A stretch of DNA of 5,342 nt from Prevotellaceae bacterium (GTDB taxonomy: Bacteria > Bacteroidota > Bacteroidia > Bacteroidales > Bacteroidaceae): assembly GCA_905371275.1 (NCBI GenBank), contig CAJPLH010000141.1, positions 1 through 5,342 of the forward strand. Direction: 5' to 3'. Below, in pieces: positions 1 to 5,342 of the stretch. The notes under the pieces are model-generated. The model worked only from the letters and a program-made list of their open reading frames with translations, was not told the origin of the DNA and made no database searches. The stretch's first letter is position 1, and the number at the start of each line of letters is the position of its first letter. The position numbers and the translations under genes were made by a program.

Positions 1-1
1 A

Positions 2-628
2 TATGCGCTAATTCATCGTTTGCAGCCTGCTTGTCTTATCGGCAACAATCATCACCAAACACCCAACGAAGGTGAAGATATTCAACTCTTTGAGCGCGAT
101 GTTCCTGGTGAAAACAAAGCTGGGATGAGTGGACAATCCGTTAGTACACTACCGCTCGAAACCTGCGAAACAATGAACGGAATGTGGGGATATAAGGTGG
201 CTGACACCAACTACAAGTCTGCCGATGAACTCGTGCGACTATTGGTACGCACTTCAGCCAAAGGAGCCAACTTGTTGCTCAACATCGGACCTCAACCCGA
301 CGGAAATCTCCCAACCACTGCGGTTCTTCGTCTTCAAGAGATGGGAAAATGGCTGAAACAATATGGCTCAACCATCTACGACACAGAGGCTGGCGGTCTA
401 GGTGATGCAGACAAGATAGTAAGCACTCGCCGAGGAAAAGAAATTTATCTCCACGTTCTGGATGCTTCACTCCACACTGCACAATTGGAATGCGCACTGC
501 CGGTGAAGCGAATTACGAAGTTTGGCGATAATGTTCCTCTGCGTTTCAGTCAAAAGAAGCACCAACTCACCTTCAACTTACCCGAAAGTCAAGAAGTAGA
601 CCGCATCTTTGTGCTGCATCTCAAATAG
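2..628 (+). CDS. GH29 alpha-L-fucosidase, C-terminal part (5' end outside window)
   Basis: The frame is open from the first bases of the window to a TAG stop at 626-628, giving about 208 residues of a longer protein. The TTG at position 20 is not the start, because family-like sequence (ALIHRLQPACLIGNN) runs through it. GH29 hallmarks seen: GED..LFERDVPGE near 76-112, ETCETMNGMWGYK near 158-198, and the strongly typical GANLLLNIGPQPDG near 265-303. The family's barrel ends around 375 and is followed by a beta-rich C-terminal domain. GH29 enzymes are retaining exo-hydrolases that release terminal L-fucose from mucin, milk or plant glycans, usually from the periplasm or cell surface in Bacteroidales. 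The nucleophile aspartate and the signal peptide lie upstream and cannot be checked. The ETC..MN..WGYK motif resembles the broad-specificity GH29-A group, but the subfamily is not settled. The next gene begins 28 bases downstream in the same direction. Confidence 0.93.
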   Translation, partial: YALIHRLQPACLIGNNHHQTPNEGEDIQLFERDVPGENKAGMSGQSVSTLPLETCETMNGMWGYKVADTNYKSADELVRLLVRTSAKGANLLLNIGPQPDGNLPTTAVLRLQEMGKWLKQYGSTIYDTEAGGLGDADKIVSTRRGKEIYLHVLDASLHTAQLECALPVKRITKFGDNVPLRFSQKKHQLTFNLPESQEVDRIFVLHLK

Positions 629-656
629 ATGCGTTGCACTTCAAAAACAATAGTCA

Positions 657-1913
657 ATGAAACGCCTACTGCGCTATATTCAGCTGCTAATAGTTTGCAC
701 ATTTTGTGGTTGGACGCAAGCCGTGCTTCCACAAAACAAAGTGTTGCGCAATGATATTCGCACGCTCCGCACTGAACAAGCTGGTGCACTCACCGCAATG
801 CCAGTGCTCACGCTGCATAGTCAAGACCGCGTGGTGGTAAGTTTCGACCAAATGTCGCACGAAGGACATCGTTTCTTCTACCGCGTTCAACATTGCAACT
901 TCCTTTGGCAACCCACTGACGGGCTTTTCCAAAACGAATTTGTGGAGTCGAACCAAGAAGACAACTGGATAAACAAAGGTGTAGAAAGCCAAAACACTAC
1001 AACGCTCTATACACACTATCAATTCACTTTCCCCAACGCAGAGGTTCATCCTTTAATTTCGGGAAACTATCTGCTCACCATTTACGATGACGCGGCGGCA
1101 TCGCCCGAAGCCGTTGCGGAGGTTCGAATTCGAATGGTAGAACCTTTGGTCAATATCTCAGGACGTGTGCTCACCAACACCGATATTGATTGGAATGCCG
1201 CCCATCAACAAATAGAAATGGAAGTGAAAGCTGAAGGACTAGCAGGCGATTTGCGCGCAGGCCTTCACACGATTGTCGTGCAAAATGGACGCGAAGACAA
1301 TGCCGCCATCAACGTTCCGCCCACTGCACAAATGGGAAATTCGCTCATTTGGCGACACGCTCCCGGACTTATCTTTGAAGCCGGCAACGAATACAGAAGG
1401 TTTGAAATGCTTTCTGTGCGCACTCCTGGTATGCGCGTGCAAGAAATGCAATGGTTTCCGCCACAATATCATGCCACAATATCTACCGACGCAATGCGAC
1501 GCAGTTATTTGGTGCAAGGCGACCGCAACGGCACCGCTGTCATCAGAAACACAGACAACCTGGATGCCAACACCGAAAGTGACTATGTACTCACCCACTT
1601 CACCCTTGAAGGCGATGAATTGACCGACGCTTCTATTTTCATCAACGGACAATGGAGTGTAGGTGAATTGTTGCCCGAATATCAATTGCAATATAACGCA
1701 GAAAGACAGGCCTACGAAGCGACCCTTTTGCTCAAACAAGGCTACTATAATTATCTTTACCTCACACGCAAAAACGGAGAAAAGAAAGGAAGTACGGCTG
1801 CAACGGAAGGAAATTTCTATCAGACGACAAACGACTACACGATTCTCGTATATGCTCGCCTTGCTGCCGACCGCTATGACCGACTTGTCGGAGTGGCAAC
1901 GCTAAAATCCTAA
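657..1913 (+). CDS. T9SS Plug-family protein (DUF5103)
   Basis: This is a 418-residue protein of usual family length. Residues 1-22 look like a Sec signal peptide (KRLLR, a hydrophobic core, then WTQA before the likely cut). The Cys residues at 14 and 17 do not fit a lipobox. Family motifs appear in order: ND IRTL near 32-37, VSFDQM 61-66, YRVQHCNFLWQP 75-86, NTTTLYTHYQFTFPN 113-127, SGNYLLTIYD 135-144, GNEYRRFEMLSVRTPG 243-258, GDRNG 288-292, SDYVLTHFTL 308-317, and a C-terminal GNFY.T.NDYTILVYAR with RYDRLVG 385-412. From published work, the Flavobacterium johnsoniae Plug protein closes the periplasmic end of the giant SprA/Sov translocon of the type IX secretion system. I infer the same role here. 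The ATG at 657 is preceded by an A-rich stretch and no Shine-Dalgarno, as is normal in Bacteroidetes. No other T9SS gene is visible, so the link to the upstream fucosidase is positional only. Confidence 0.9.
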   Translation: MKRLLRYIQLLIVCTFCGWTQAVLPQNKVLRNDIRTLRTEQAGALTAMPVLTLHSQDRVVVSFDQMSHEGHRFFYRVQHCNFLWQPTDGLFQNEFVESNQEDNWINKGVESQNTTTLYTHYQFTFPNAEVHPLISGNYLLTIYDDAAASPEAVAEVRIRMVEPLVNISGRVLTNTDIDWNAAHQQIEMEVKAEGLAGDLRAGLHTIVVQNGREDNAAINVPPTAQMGNSLIWRHAPGLIFEAGNEYRRFEMLSVRTPGMRVQEMQWFPPQYHATISTDAMRRSYLVQGDRNGTAVIRNTDNLDANTESDYVLTHFTLEGDELTDASIFINGQWSVGELLPEYQLQYNAERQAYEATLLLKQGYYNYLYLTRKNGEKKGSTAATEGNFYQTTNDYTILVYARLAADRYDRLVGVATLKS

Positions 1914-2018
1914 CGCACAGTGCTCAACATCGTCTAGCCCATAGAGTTTTCCCTTCGCTTTTGGCTATTAGTTACATTCCAAACTTCATCTCTCCACATC
2001 GCAATCTCCCACCCACTT

Positions 2019-2654
2019 ATGATTACTCTTCCTGAAATCACTTTCGCCAACGTCCTCGACTACATCGGAACACTTGCCTTTGCCATTTCCGGCATTCGTC
2101 TAGCAAGTGCGAAGAATTTCGATTTGTTTGGTGCATACGTTGTGGGACTCGCCACTGCCATCGGTGGAGGAACAATGAGAGATTTGATGCTCGACGTTCC
2201 TGTGTTTTGGATGAACAATAGCATCTACTTCATCATCAATCTGCTAGCACTCCTCTTGGTCGTGCTTTTTGGTAAACTCGTGATTCGACAGAAGAATACC
2301 TGGTTTATCTTCGACACCATCGGCTTGGGAATGTTTGCCGTCATTGGCATTGAAAAATCTTTAGCCGTGGGCTATCCCTTTTGGGTAGCCATCGTGATGG
2401 GTTCTATCACAGGTGCGGGAGGTGGGGTCATTCGTGATGTATTCCTCAATGAAATCCCCCTCATCTTCCGCGCCGAAATCTATGCCGTAGCCTGCGTCTT
2501 GGGCGGTCTTGCTTATTGGATTTGCGATGTACTAGGAATGGGCAACGTGCCTTGCGGTCTTGTTTGTGGCACAGTAGTCATCTTATCGCGCGTCTTGGCA
2601 GTGCGCTATCACATCAATCTTCCGGTCTTGCGCGACGAGGAAAAGAAAGAATAA
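2019..2654 (+). CDS. TRIC / UPF0126 family membrane channel (YicG/YadS-like)
   Basis: This 211-residue, strongly hydrophobic protein has about seven predicted membrane segments, the usual size and shape of the family. It contains the diagnostic internal duplication: GIRLASAKNFDLFGAY..GLATAIGGGTMRDLML (residues 25-58) is echoed by IVMGSITGAGGGVIRDVFLNEIP (125-147). The paired GGGTMRD (49-55) and GGGVIRD (134-140) motifs lie in the two halves, where glycines kink the pore helices. Bacterial TRIC proteins form homotrimers with one pore per subunit and conduct monovalent cations, mainly K+. Pfam also links the family to glycine transport, so the substrate is open. The C-terminal tail is charged (RDEEKKE). 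The 105-base gap after the Plug gene has no clear promoter or terminator, so read-through from upstream is possible. The bases just before the ATG are C-rich with no ribosome-binding motif. Confidence 0.93.
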   Translation: MITLPEITFANVLDYIGTLAFAISGIRLASAKNFDLFGAYVVGLATAIGGGTMRDLMLDVPVFWMNNSIYFIINLLALLLVVLFGKLVIRQKNTWFIFDTIGLGMFAVIGIEKSLAVGYPFWVAIVMGSITGAGGGVIRDVFLNEIPLIFRAEIYAVACVLGGLAYWICDVLGMGNVPCGLVCGTVVILSRVLAVRYHINLPVLRDEEKKE

Positions 2655-2697
2655 CCTTTTCTTTCTCCCCTTGTCCTCTTCTACACTTTGTCATTTG

Positions 2698-2739
2698 TAA
2701 AACACCAAATACTATATATAAAACACTAAATACTATATT
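2698..2739 (+). repeat. 21-bp imperfect tandem duplication abutting a start codon
   Basis: Two adjacent copies, 2698-2718 (taaaacaccaaatactatat plus one base) and 2719-2739, match at 19 of 21 positions. The second copy ends one base before the ATG at 2741. The unit is A/T-rich, so it forms the probable translation-initiation leader of the following gene. The second copy ends in TATATTT, which loosely recalls a -7 element but lies too close to the ATG to be a usual promoter. The duplication is directly visible; any role in expression or slippage is inference. Confidence 0.8.
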
Positions 2740-2740
2740 T

Positions 2741-4087
2741 ATGAAACACGTTTATCGTTCGTGGCTCCTACTGCTTTGTTGGGGAGCTACGCTTACCGTT
2801 TCTATTGCAGCCGTAACTCCACCTACACCCACAGAAACTGCGCCAAACAACCGAGTGCTCGCCCCTCGAGATGGATACTATCTCGTGGATAAGCCTCAAG
2901 ACTGTCCAATAGGAGGATACTATGTCTTTGGAAGTTCAATACTTTCAAAAGAGGAAACAGTGCTTGATCAAACCGATCAGCGAGAATGGAAAAGACTAGG
3001 CCAAACAAACACACACTTTGTTAATGGTTGTTACATCTCGCCCAACTCAATTCCTCAAACCGCAACGTGGATTTATGAATGGAATGAGGATTATCAATTG
3101 AACCATATAGTAAATGCTAGTACGCATCAGGAAATGGCTGTATGGAAATCTAATAAAACGAAAGAACAAAACTACGAGGTTTTCACGGTGAAATCTAAAA
3201 TGAGGAAGCCGAAAGACATCGATAGAGTAGTGTCTTTTCAAAAAATTCCTCTCTCCAAAGTTTTCTCTCAACGTACTTGCGATCTTCCTAATTGGTTCGG
3301 TTTATTCTTCTATGATGATAAATATAAGCATTCTTCAGGATTGATAGAATGGACGGACGACACATCGAAGGACAACTTTAAAAGCTATTATCTCACCAAC
3401 ACTACAAGAATCAATATCTCAATTTTCCCCACGCGCATTTTCCGATACTATGCAAAAGGTGAACTCCTCCCCGAATTCTATGCAGCAAGTCACAAAGTTT
3501 CATTCGATAAAGCAGGCTATCGTACCTTTTATGCACCTTGTGCCTACACTTGTCCCGATGATGTGAAAGCATATCGTGGTGTGGTAAAAGGGCAAAACCT
3601 AGAACTTTTTCCGGTTGGAAAAAATATCCCTGCCAATACTGCTGTGATTCTCTACAAATCAACAGCGGGTGACGTTACGTTGCACTTGACTTTTGAGGAT
3701 ATTCCGCGCAATTCCCCGCAAAATGACTTATGGCCCACAAGACGATACATTACAGAGGAAGAAGCAAAAGGTTCCTACTATCAGTATTATGGTTTAATGC
3801 CCGATGATGAAACAGGAAATACTTGGTGTTTTGCGAAAATCAAATGTGCCATTCCCCAAGGAAAAGCCGTACTGGCCTTTGATAAGAAGACAAATTCTTC
3901 TGTGACTCCTCAGTTACTCAACTTTATAATTCACGAGGAACCAGTTATCACAGGTCTACACGTGCAGACTGCAGAAGGTAGTCCCGAAGCCAATCAACAA
4001 ATATGGGATTTGCAAGGACGTCCCTTGCAGCATCCCCGTCATGGAGAACCCTACATACAAGGAGGAAAACTGAAAATGGGAGAATAA
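2741..4087 (+). CDS. Secreted protein of unknown function with LQGR-type C-terminal tail
   Basis: This encodes 448 residues from the ATG at 2741. The frame stays open further upstream to about 2516, but that part lies inside the TRIC gene; the Met at 2741 is followed at once by a clear signal peptide (MKHVYR, hydrophobic residues 7-23, cut near SIAA). A Thr/Pro-rich linker follows (residues 25-35). The middle (about 40-240) is Tyr/Trp-rich and I do not recognise it. Residues 253-395 resemble a beta-rich module seen in many Bacteroidales exported proteins: GYRTFYAPCAYTCPDDVKAY, then IPANTAVILYKSTAGDVTL, then IPQGKAVLAF. The tail (IWDLQGRPLQHP..GEPYIQGGKLK, about 421-445) resembles the short C-terminal 'YDLQGRRV..P.KGIYI.NGKKV' ending frequent in Prevotella surface proteins. 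I infer export across the inner membrane and possibly T9SS-linked surface delivery. No catalytic motif is seen. It converges on the OmpA gene. Confidence 0.82.
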   Translation: MKHVYRSWLLLLCWGATLTVSIAAVTPPTPTETAPNNRVLAPRDGYYLVDKPQDCPIGGYYVFGSSILSKEETVLDQTDQREWKRLGQTNTHFVNGCYISPNSIPQTATWIYEWNEDYQLNHIVNASTHQEMAVWKSNKTKEQNYEVFTVKSKMRKPKDIDRVVSFQKIPLSKVFSQRTCDLPNWFGLFFYDDKYKHSSGLIEWTDDTSKDNFKSYYLTNTTRINISIFPTRIFRYYAKGELLPEFYAASHKVSFDKAGYRTFYAPCAYTCPDDVKAYRGVVKGQNLELFPVGKNIPANTAVILYKSTAGDVTLHLTFEDIPRNSPQNDLWPTRRYITEEEAKGSYYQYYGLMPDDETGNTWCFAKIKCAIPQGKAVLAFDKKTNSSVTPQLLNFIIHEEPVITGLHVQTAEGSPEANQQIWDLQGRPLQHPRHGEPYIQGGKLKMGE

Positions 4088-4142
4088 TCCAGAAAGTTAT
4101 CTTCTCAATAGCGAGCGACACTATAACATTCTGATACCCCTC

Positions 4143-4157
4143 TGGCGTTAATCGCCA
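4143..4157. other. Small inverted repeat next to the main convergent hairpin
   Basis: TGGCG (4143-4147) and CGCCA (4153-4157) form a 5-bp G/C-rich stem around a 5-base loop. It lies 55 bases after the stop of the secreted-protein gene and overlaps by one base the A-run that gives the T-tract of the adjacent minus-strand terminator. On the plus strand it is followed by A residues, not T, so it is not a standard terminator for the upstream gene. It may be a second stop structure or chance. Confidence 0.35.
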
Positions 4158-4205
4158 AAAAGAAGTCCTACCTTCCACGAGATTGAAGTGGAACGTAGGA
4201 CTTCT
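4157..4205 (-). terminator. Rho-independent terminator for the OmpA gene
   Basis: Arms at 4161-4178 and 4188-4205 are complementary at 17 of 18 positions (a single C/C mismatch at 4172/4194) around a 9-base loop (4179-4187). On the minus strand the hairpin ends in TTTTT (4157-4161, partly within the stem foot), which fits termination of the OmpA transcript 76 bases past its stop codon. On the plus strand the hairpin is followed by CATTATG, a poor T-tract, so it would serve the converging secreted-protein gene less well. The arms are longer than most bacterial terminators need. Confidence 0.8.
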
Positions 4206-4280
4206 CATTATGTAAAACCTATCGCAAAGCTCTGCCCCAAAACAAATTGGGACAAATTTGCTCTGCGAACAAGCGGCTTC

Positions 4281-5000
4281 TTATTTAGCTTGCGCTTCGG
4301 CGTTTTGAATCATTTGTTGTGAAGCATAGAGGTAAACTTCTACGCGGCGATTGTCGCGCTTACCAGCAGCAGTGTTGTTGTCTGCCACAGGGAATTCTTC
4401 GCCATAACCCTTCACCTCGCGGATTTGCGTGTACTTCGCACCCTTGCTTTGGAGGAAGCTGCTCACACTCTCAGCGCGTTGCAATGAAAGTTGTTGGTTC
4501 TTAGCTTTAGATTCTTCAGCAGTGCTATTTCTCCAACCAGCGTTGTCGGTGTATCCCATGATAGACACGTCCATGTCAGCATTGGGCACGAGCACCTCAT
4601 TGGCAAACTTGGTGAGAGAAGCTTGAGCAGAAGAAGAAAGTTGAGCATTACCCGTAGCGAAAAGAATACCGCTATCGAAAGTGACCTTCACATACTTCAC
4701 ACCATTCTGACCTTCAAGCACTTCAGCCTTAGCGTTAGCCACTTTCTCAGCCGCCGCCTTAGCTTTGTCCATACGGTTGCCAATGATCACACCAGCACCA
4801 CCACCAACGGCAGTACCAATAGCTGCACCAATAGCAGTTCCTTTACCATCTTTGCTGATGAGGTAGCCTGCCAAAGCACCAAGTGCAGCACCAGCACCAC
4901 CACCTAAAAGACCACCTTTGGCCTTACTGCTCCAGTCACCGCAAGAAGTCAGCATCATAGAGGCACATACGGCAACAGCCGCAAATTTAATTCCTTTCAT
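4281..5000 (-). CDS. OmpA-family lipoprotein with glycine zipper
   Basis: This is a 239-residue protein. The N-terminus (MKGIKFAAVAVCASMMLTSC) is a lipoprotein signal with lipobox LTSC, so Cys20 should be lipidated. Residues 29-74 are a glycine-zipper segment (GGLLGGGAGAALGALAG, then GTAIGAAIGTAVGGGAG) able to form a membrane helical hairpin. An Ala/Lys/Glu-rich, probably helical linker spans 77-96. Residues 107-224 are an OmpA-like peptidoglycan-binding domain: VTFDSGILF, MGYTDNAG, LSLQRAESV, GYGEEFPVADN and DNRRVEVYL. Asp152 and Arg175 match the pair that holds diaminopimelate in Acinetobacter OmpA (D271/R286). The expected role is an outer-membrane anchor tethered to the cell wall. The spacing between these two residues is 23, against 15 in Acinetobacter, through an insert rich in Ser, Lys and Glu (about 158-167). 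It is transcribed alone, from a promoter in the divergent region to a strong terminator. The family is close to YiaD, but no symbol is assigned. Confidence 0.94.
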   Translation of the reverse strand: MKGIKFAAVAVCASMMLTSCGDWSSKAKGGLLGGGAGAALGALAGYLISKDGKGTAIGAAIGTAVGGGAGVIIGNRMDKAKAAAEKVANAKAEVLEGQNGVKYVKVTFDSGILFATGNAQLSSSAQASLTKFANEVLVPNADMDVSIMGYTDNAGWRNSTAEESKAKNQQLSLQRAESVSSFLQSKGAKYTQIREVKGYGEEFPVADNNTAAGKRDNRRVEVYLYASQQMIQNAEAQAK

Positions 5001-5112
5001 GTATGATATATTTTGTGTTTAATGTCTATATGTCCGATTCTTGTTCCCATCGCTAACCACAGTTTTCTGACAATTGCGAAGGAAAAACTCTCTTTTTTGA
5101 GATAATTGACTG

Positions 5113-5143
5113 CAAAATTACTCATTACTAGGTAAGAAACCAA
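5113..5143 (-). promoter_or_regulatory. Bacteroidetes-type promoter for the OmpA gene
   Basis: Read on the minus strand, TAATTTTG (5120 down to 5113) is an exact match to the Bacteroidetes -7 consensus TAnnTTTG. A TTG at 5143-5141 lies 20 bases upstream, the right place for the -33 element, though only TTG of the TTTG consensus is present. Transcription would begin near 5107, leaving a leader of roughly 105 bases before the ATG at 5000. Confidence 0.65.
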
Positions 5144-5163
5144 GGAGATATAGAAAAAAGTTG

Positions 5164-5171
5164 TATCTTTG
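5164..5171 (+). promoter_or_regulatory. Bacteroidetes-type -7 box for the rightward gene
   Basis: TATCTTTG followed by CA is an exact TAnnTTTG match in its common TAtcTTTGCA form. It would start transcription near 5177, about 70 bases before the ATG at 5248. No TTTG or TTG is seen at the expected -33 position (about 5140-5144), where the OmpA -33 element instead lies on the other strand. The promoter is therefore probable but may need an activator or an extended -7 element. Confidence 0.65.
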
Positions 5172-5247
5172 CACGCAAACCACAAAAGTGTGCCATAAAC
5201 CCCAATTGGTCATTTTTCTGTTACCATCTAACTCATAAGCCATTATT

Positions 5248-5342
5248 ATGGAAGATTCTCAATTTCAACCCCAACAACCAGGGATGCCCATTATGGAAAA
5301 TCCCTCAACTATCGGAGGTAACCCTTCTTACAACGACAGCAC
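5248..5342 (+). CDS. N-terminal fragment of an unidentified protein (3' end outside window)
   Basis: An ATG at 5248 opens a frame that runs to the window edge: 31 complete codons and two bases of the next. The visible part begins MEDSQFQPQQPGMPIMENPS and is rich in Gln, Pro, Asn and Ser, with no signal peptide or membrane segment so far. It looks like a flexible cytoplasmic N-terminal tail. Such tails precede small membrane domains in several Bacteroidales families, but nothing here identifies one. Support for a real gene is the promoter-like TATCTTTG about 77 bases upstream, the divergent arrangement with the OmpA gene, and the absence of stops. Methionines at residues 13 and 16 are possible alternative starts. 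No function can be assigned. Confidence 0.6.
   Translation, partial: MEDSQFQPQQPGMPIMENPSTIGGNPSYNDS

Noticed and set aside
1239..1739. Long minus-strand open frame (166 codons) inside the Plug gene
   Set aside because: It lies wholly opposite a gene with continuous family motifs, and its translation shows no recognisable domain; it is a shadow frame.
2639..2662. Possible terminator hairpin at the TRIC stop codon
   Set aside because: The stem GAAAAG/CTTTTC is short and A/T-rich, overlaps the coding end, and is not followed by a T-run.
2682..2697. TACACTTTG and CATTTG as a promoter for the secreted-protein gene
   Set aside because: The spacing inside TAcacTTTG is three bases instead of two, and no matching -33 or -7 partner is found at 19-21 bases.
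2516..2740. N-terminal extension of the secreted-protein frame into the TRIC gene
   Set aside because: The extension overlaps the clear TRIC coding sequence in another frame, and the Met at 2741 begins a proper signal peptide.
4236..4251. CCCAA/TTGGG inverted repeat downstream of the OmpA stop
   Set aside because: A 5-bp stem without a T-tract is too weak to call a terminator, and a much better one lies just beyond.
4491..4907. Plus-strand open frame (138 codons) opposite the OmpA gene
   Set aside because: Its Ser/Thr-rich translation mirrors the Gly/Ala/Lys codons of OmpA; there is no family signal or promoter for it.
5202..5209. CCAATTGG palindrome upstream of the rightward gene
   Set aside because: Eight-base palindromes of this kind arise by chance; the flanks do not extend the symmetry, so an operator cannot be claimed.

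Overview
The window looks like a chromosomal segment from a Bacteroidales bacterium, most likely Prevotellaceae (Prevotella or Alloprevotella-like). This rests on several signs: a type IX secretion system (T9SS) Plug-family protein, a secreted protein with the 'LQGR' C-terminal tail common in this order, a glycine-zipper OmpA lipoprotein, TAnnTTTG promoter elements of the Bacteroidetes type, and no Shine-Dalgarno sequences before the starts. The genus is an inference.

Layout. Positions 2-628 hold the 3' end of a GH29 alpha-L-fucosidase gene (+). Position 657 starts a Plug-family (DUF5103) gene (+), 28 bases after the fucosidase stop and probably co-transcribed with it. At 2019-2654 is a TRIC/UPF0126 family membrane channel gene (+). 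A 21-base imperfect tandem duplication (2698-2739) then abuts the start of a 448-residue secreted protein gene of unknown function (+, 2741-4087). This gene converges on an OmpA-family lipoprotein gene (-, 4281-5000). A near-perfect 18-bp-arm hairpin with a T-tract on the minus strand sits between them and serves best as the OmpA terminator. Beyond OmpA is a 247-base divergent regulatory region with one Bacteroidetes-type -7 box for each direction, followed by the first 31 codons of a gene (+, 5248 onward) that runs off the window.

How the genes relate. Most products act in the cell envelope or beyond it: a glycan-trimming exo-enzyme, a part of the outer-membrane T9SS translocon, a probable exported surface or secreted protein, an inner-membrane cation channel, and an outer-membrane lipoprotein that should bind peptidoglycan. 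They do not form one recognisable pathway. I see no phage, transposon, CRISPR, tRNA or rRNA sequence, and no clear new system. The best leads are the unknown secreted protein with its duplicated leader, the extended peptidoglycan-binding loop in OmpA, the convergent hairpin, and the closely packed divergent promoters.
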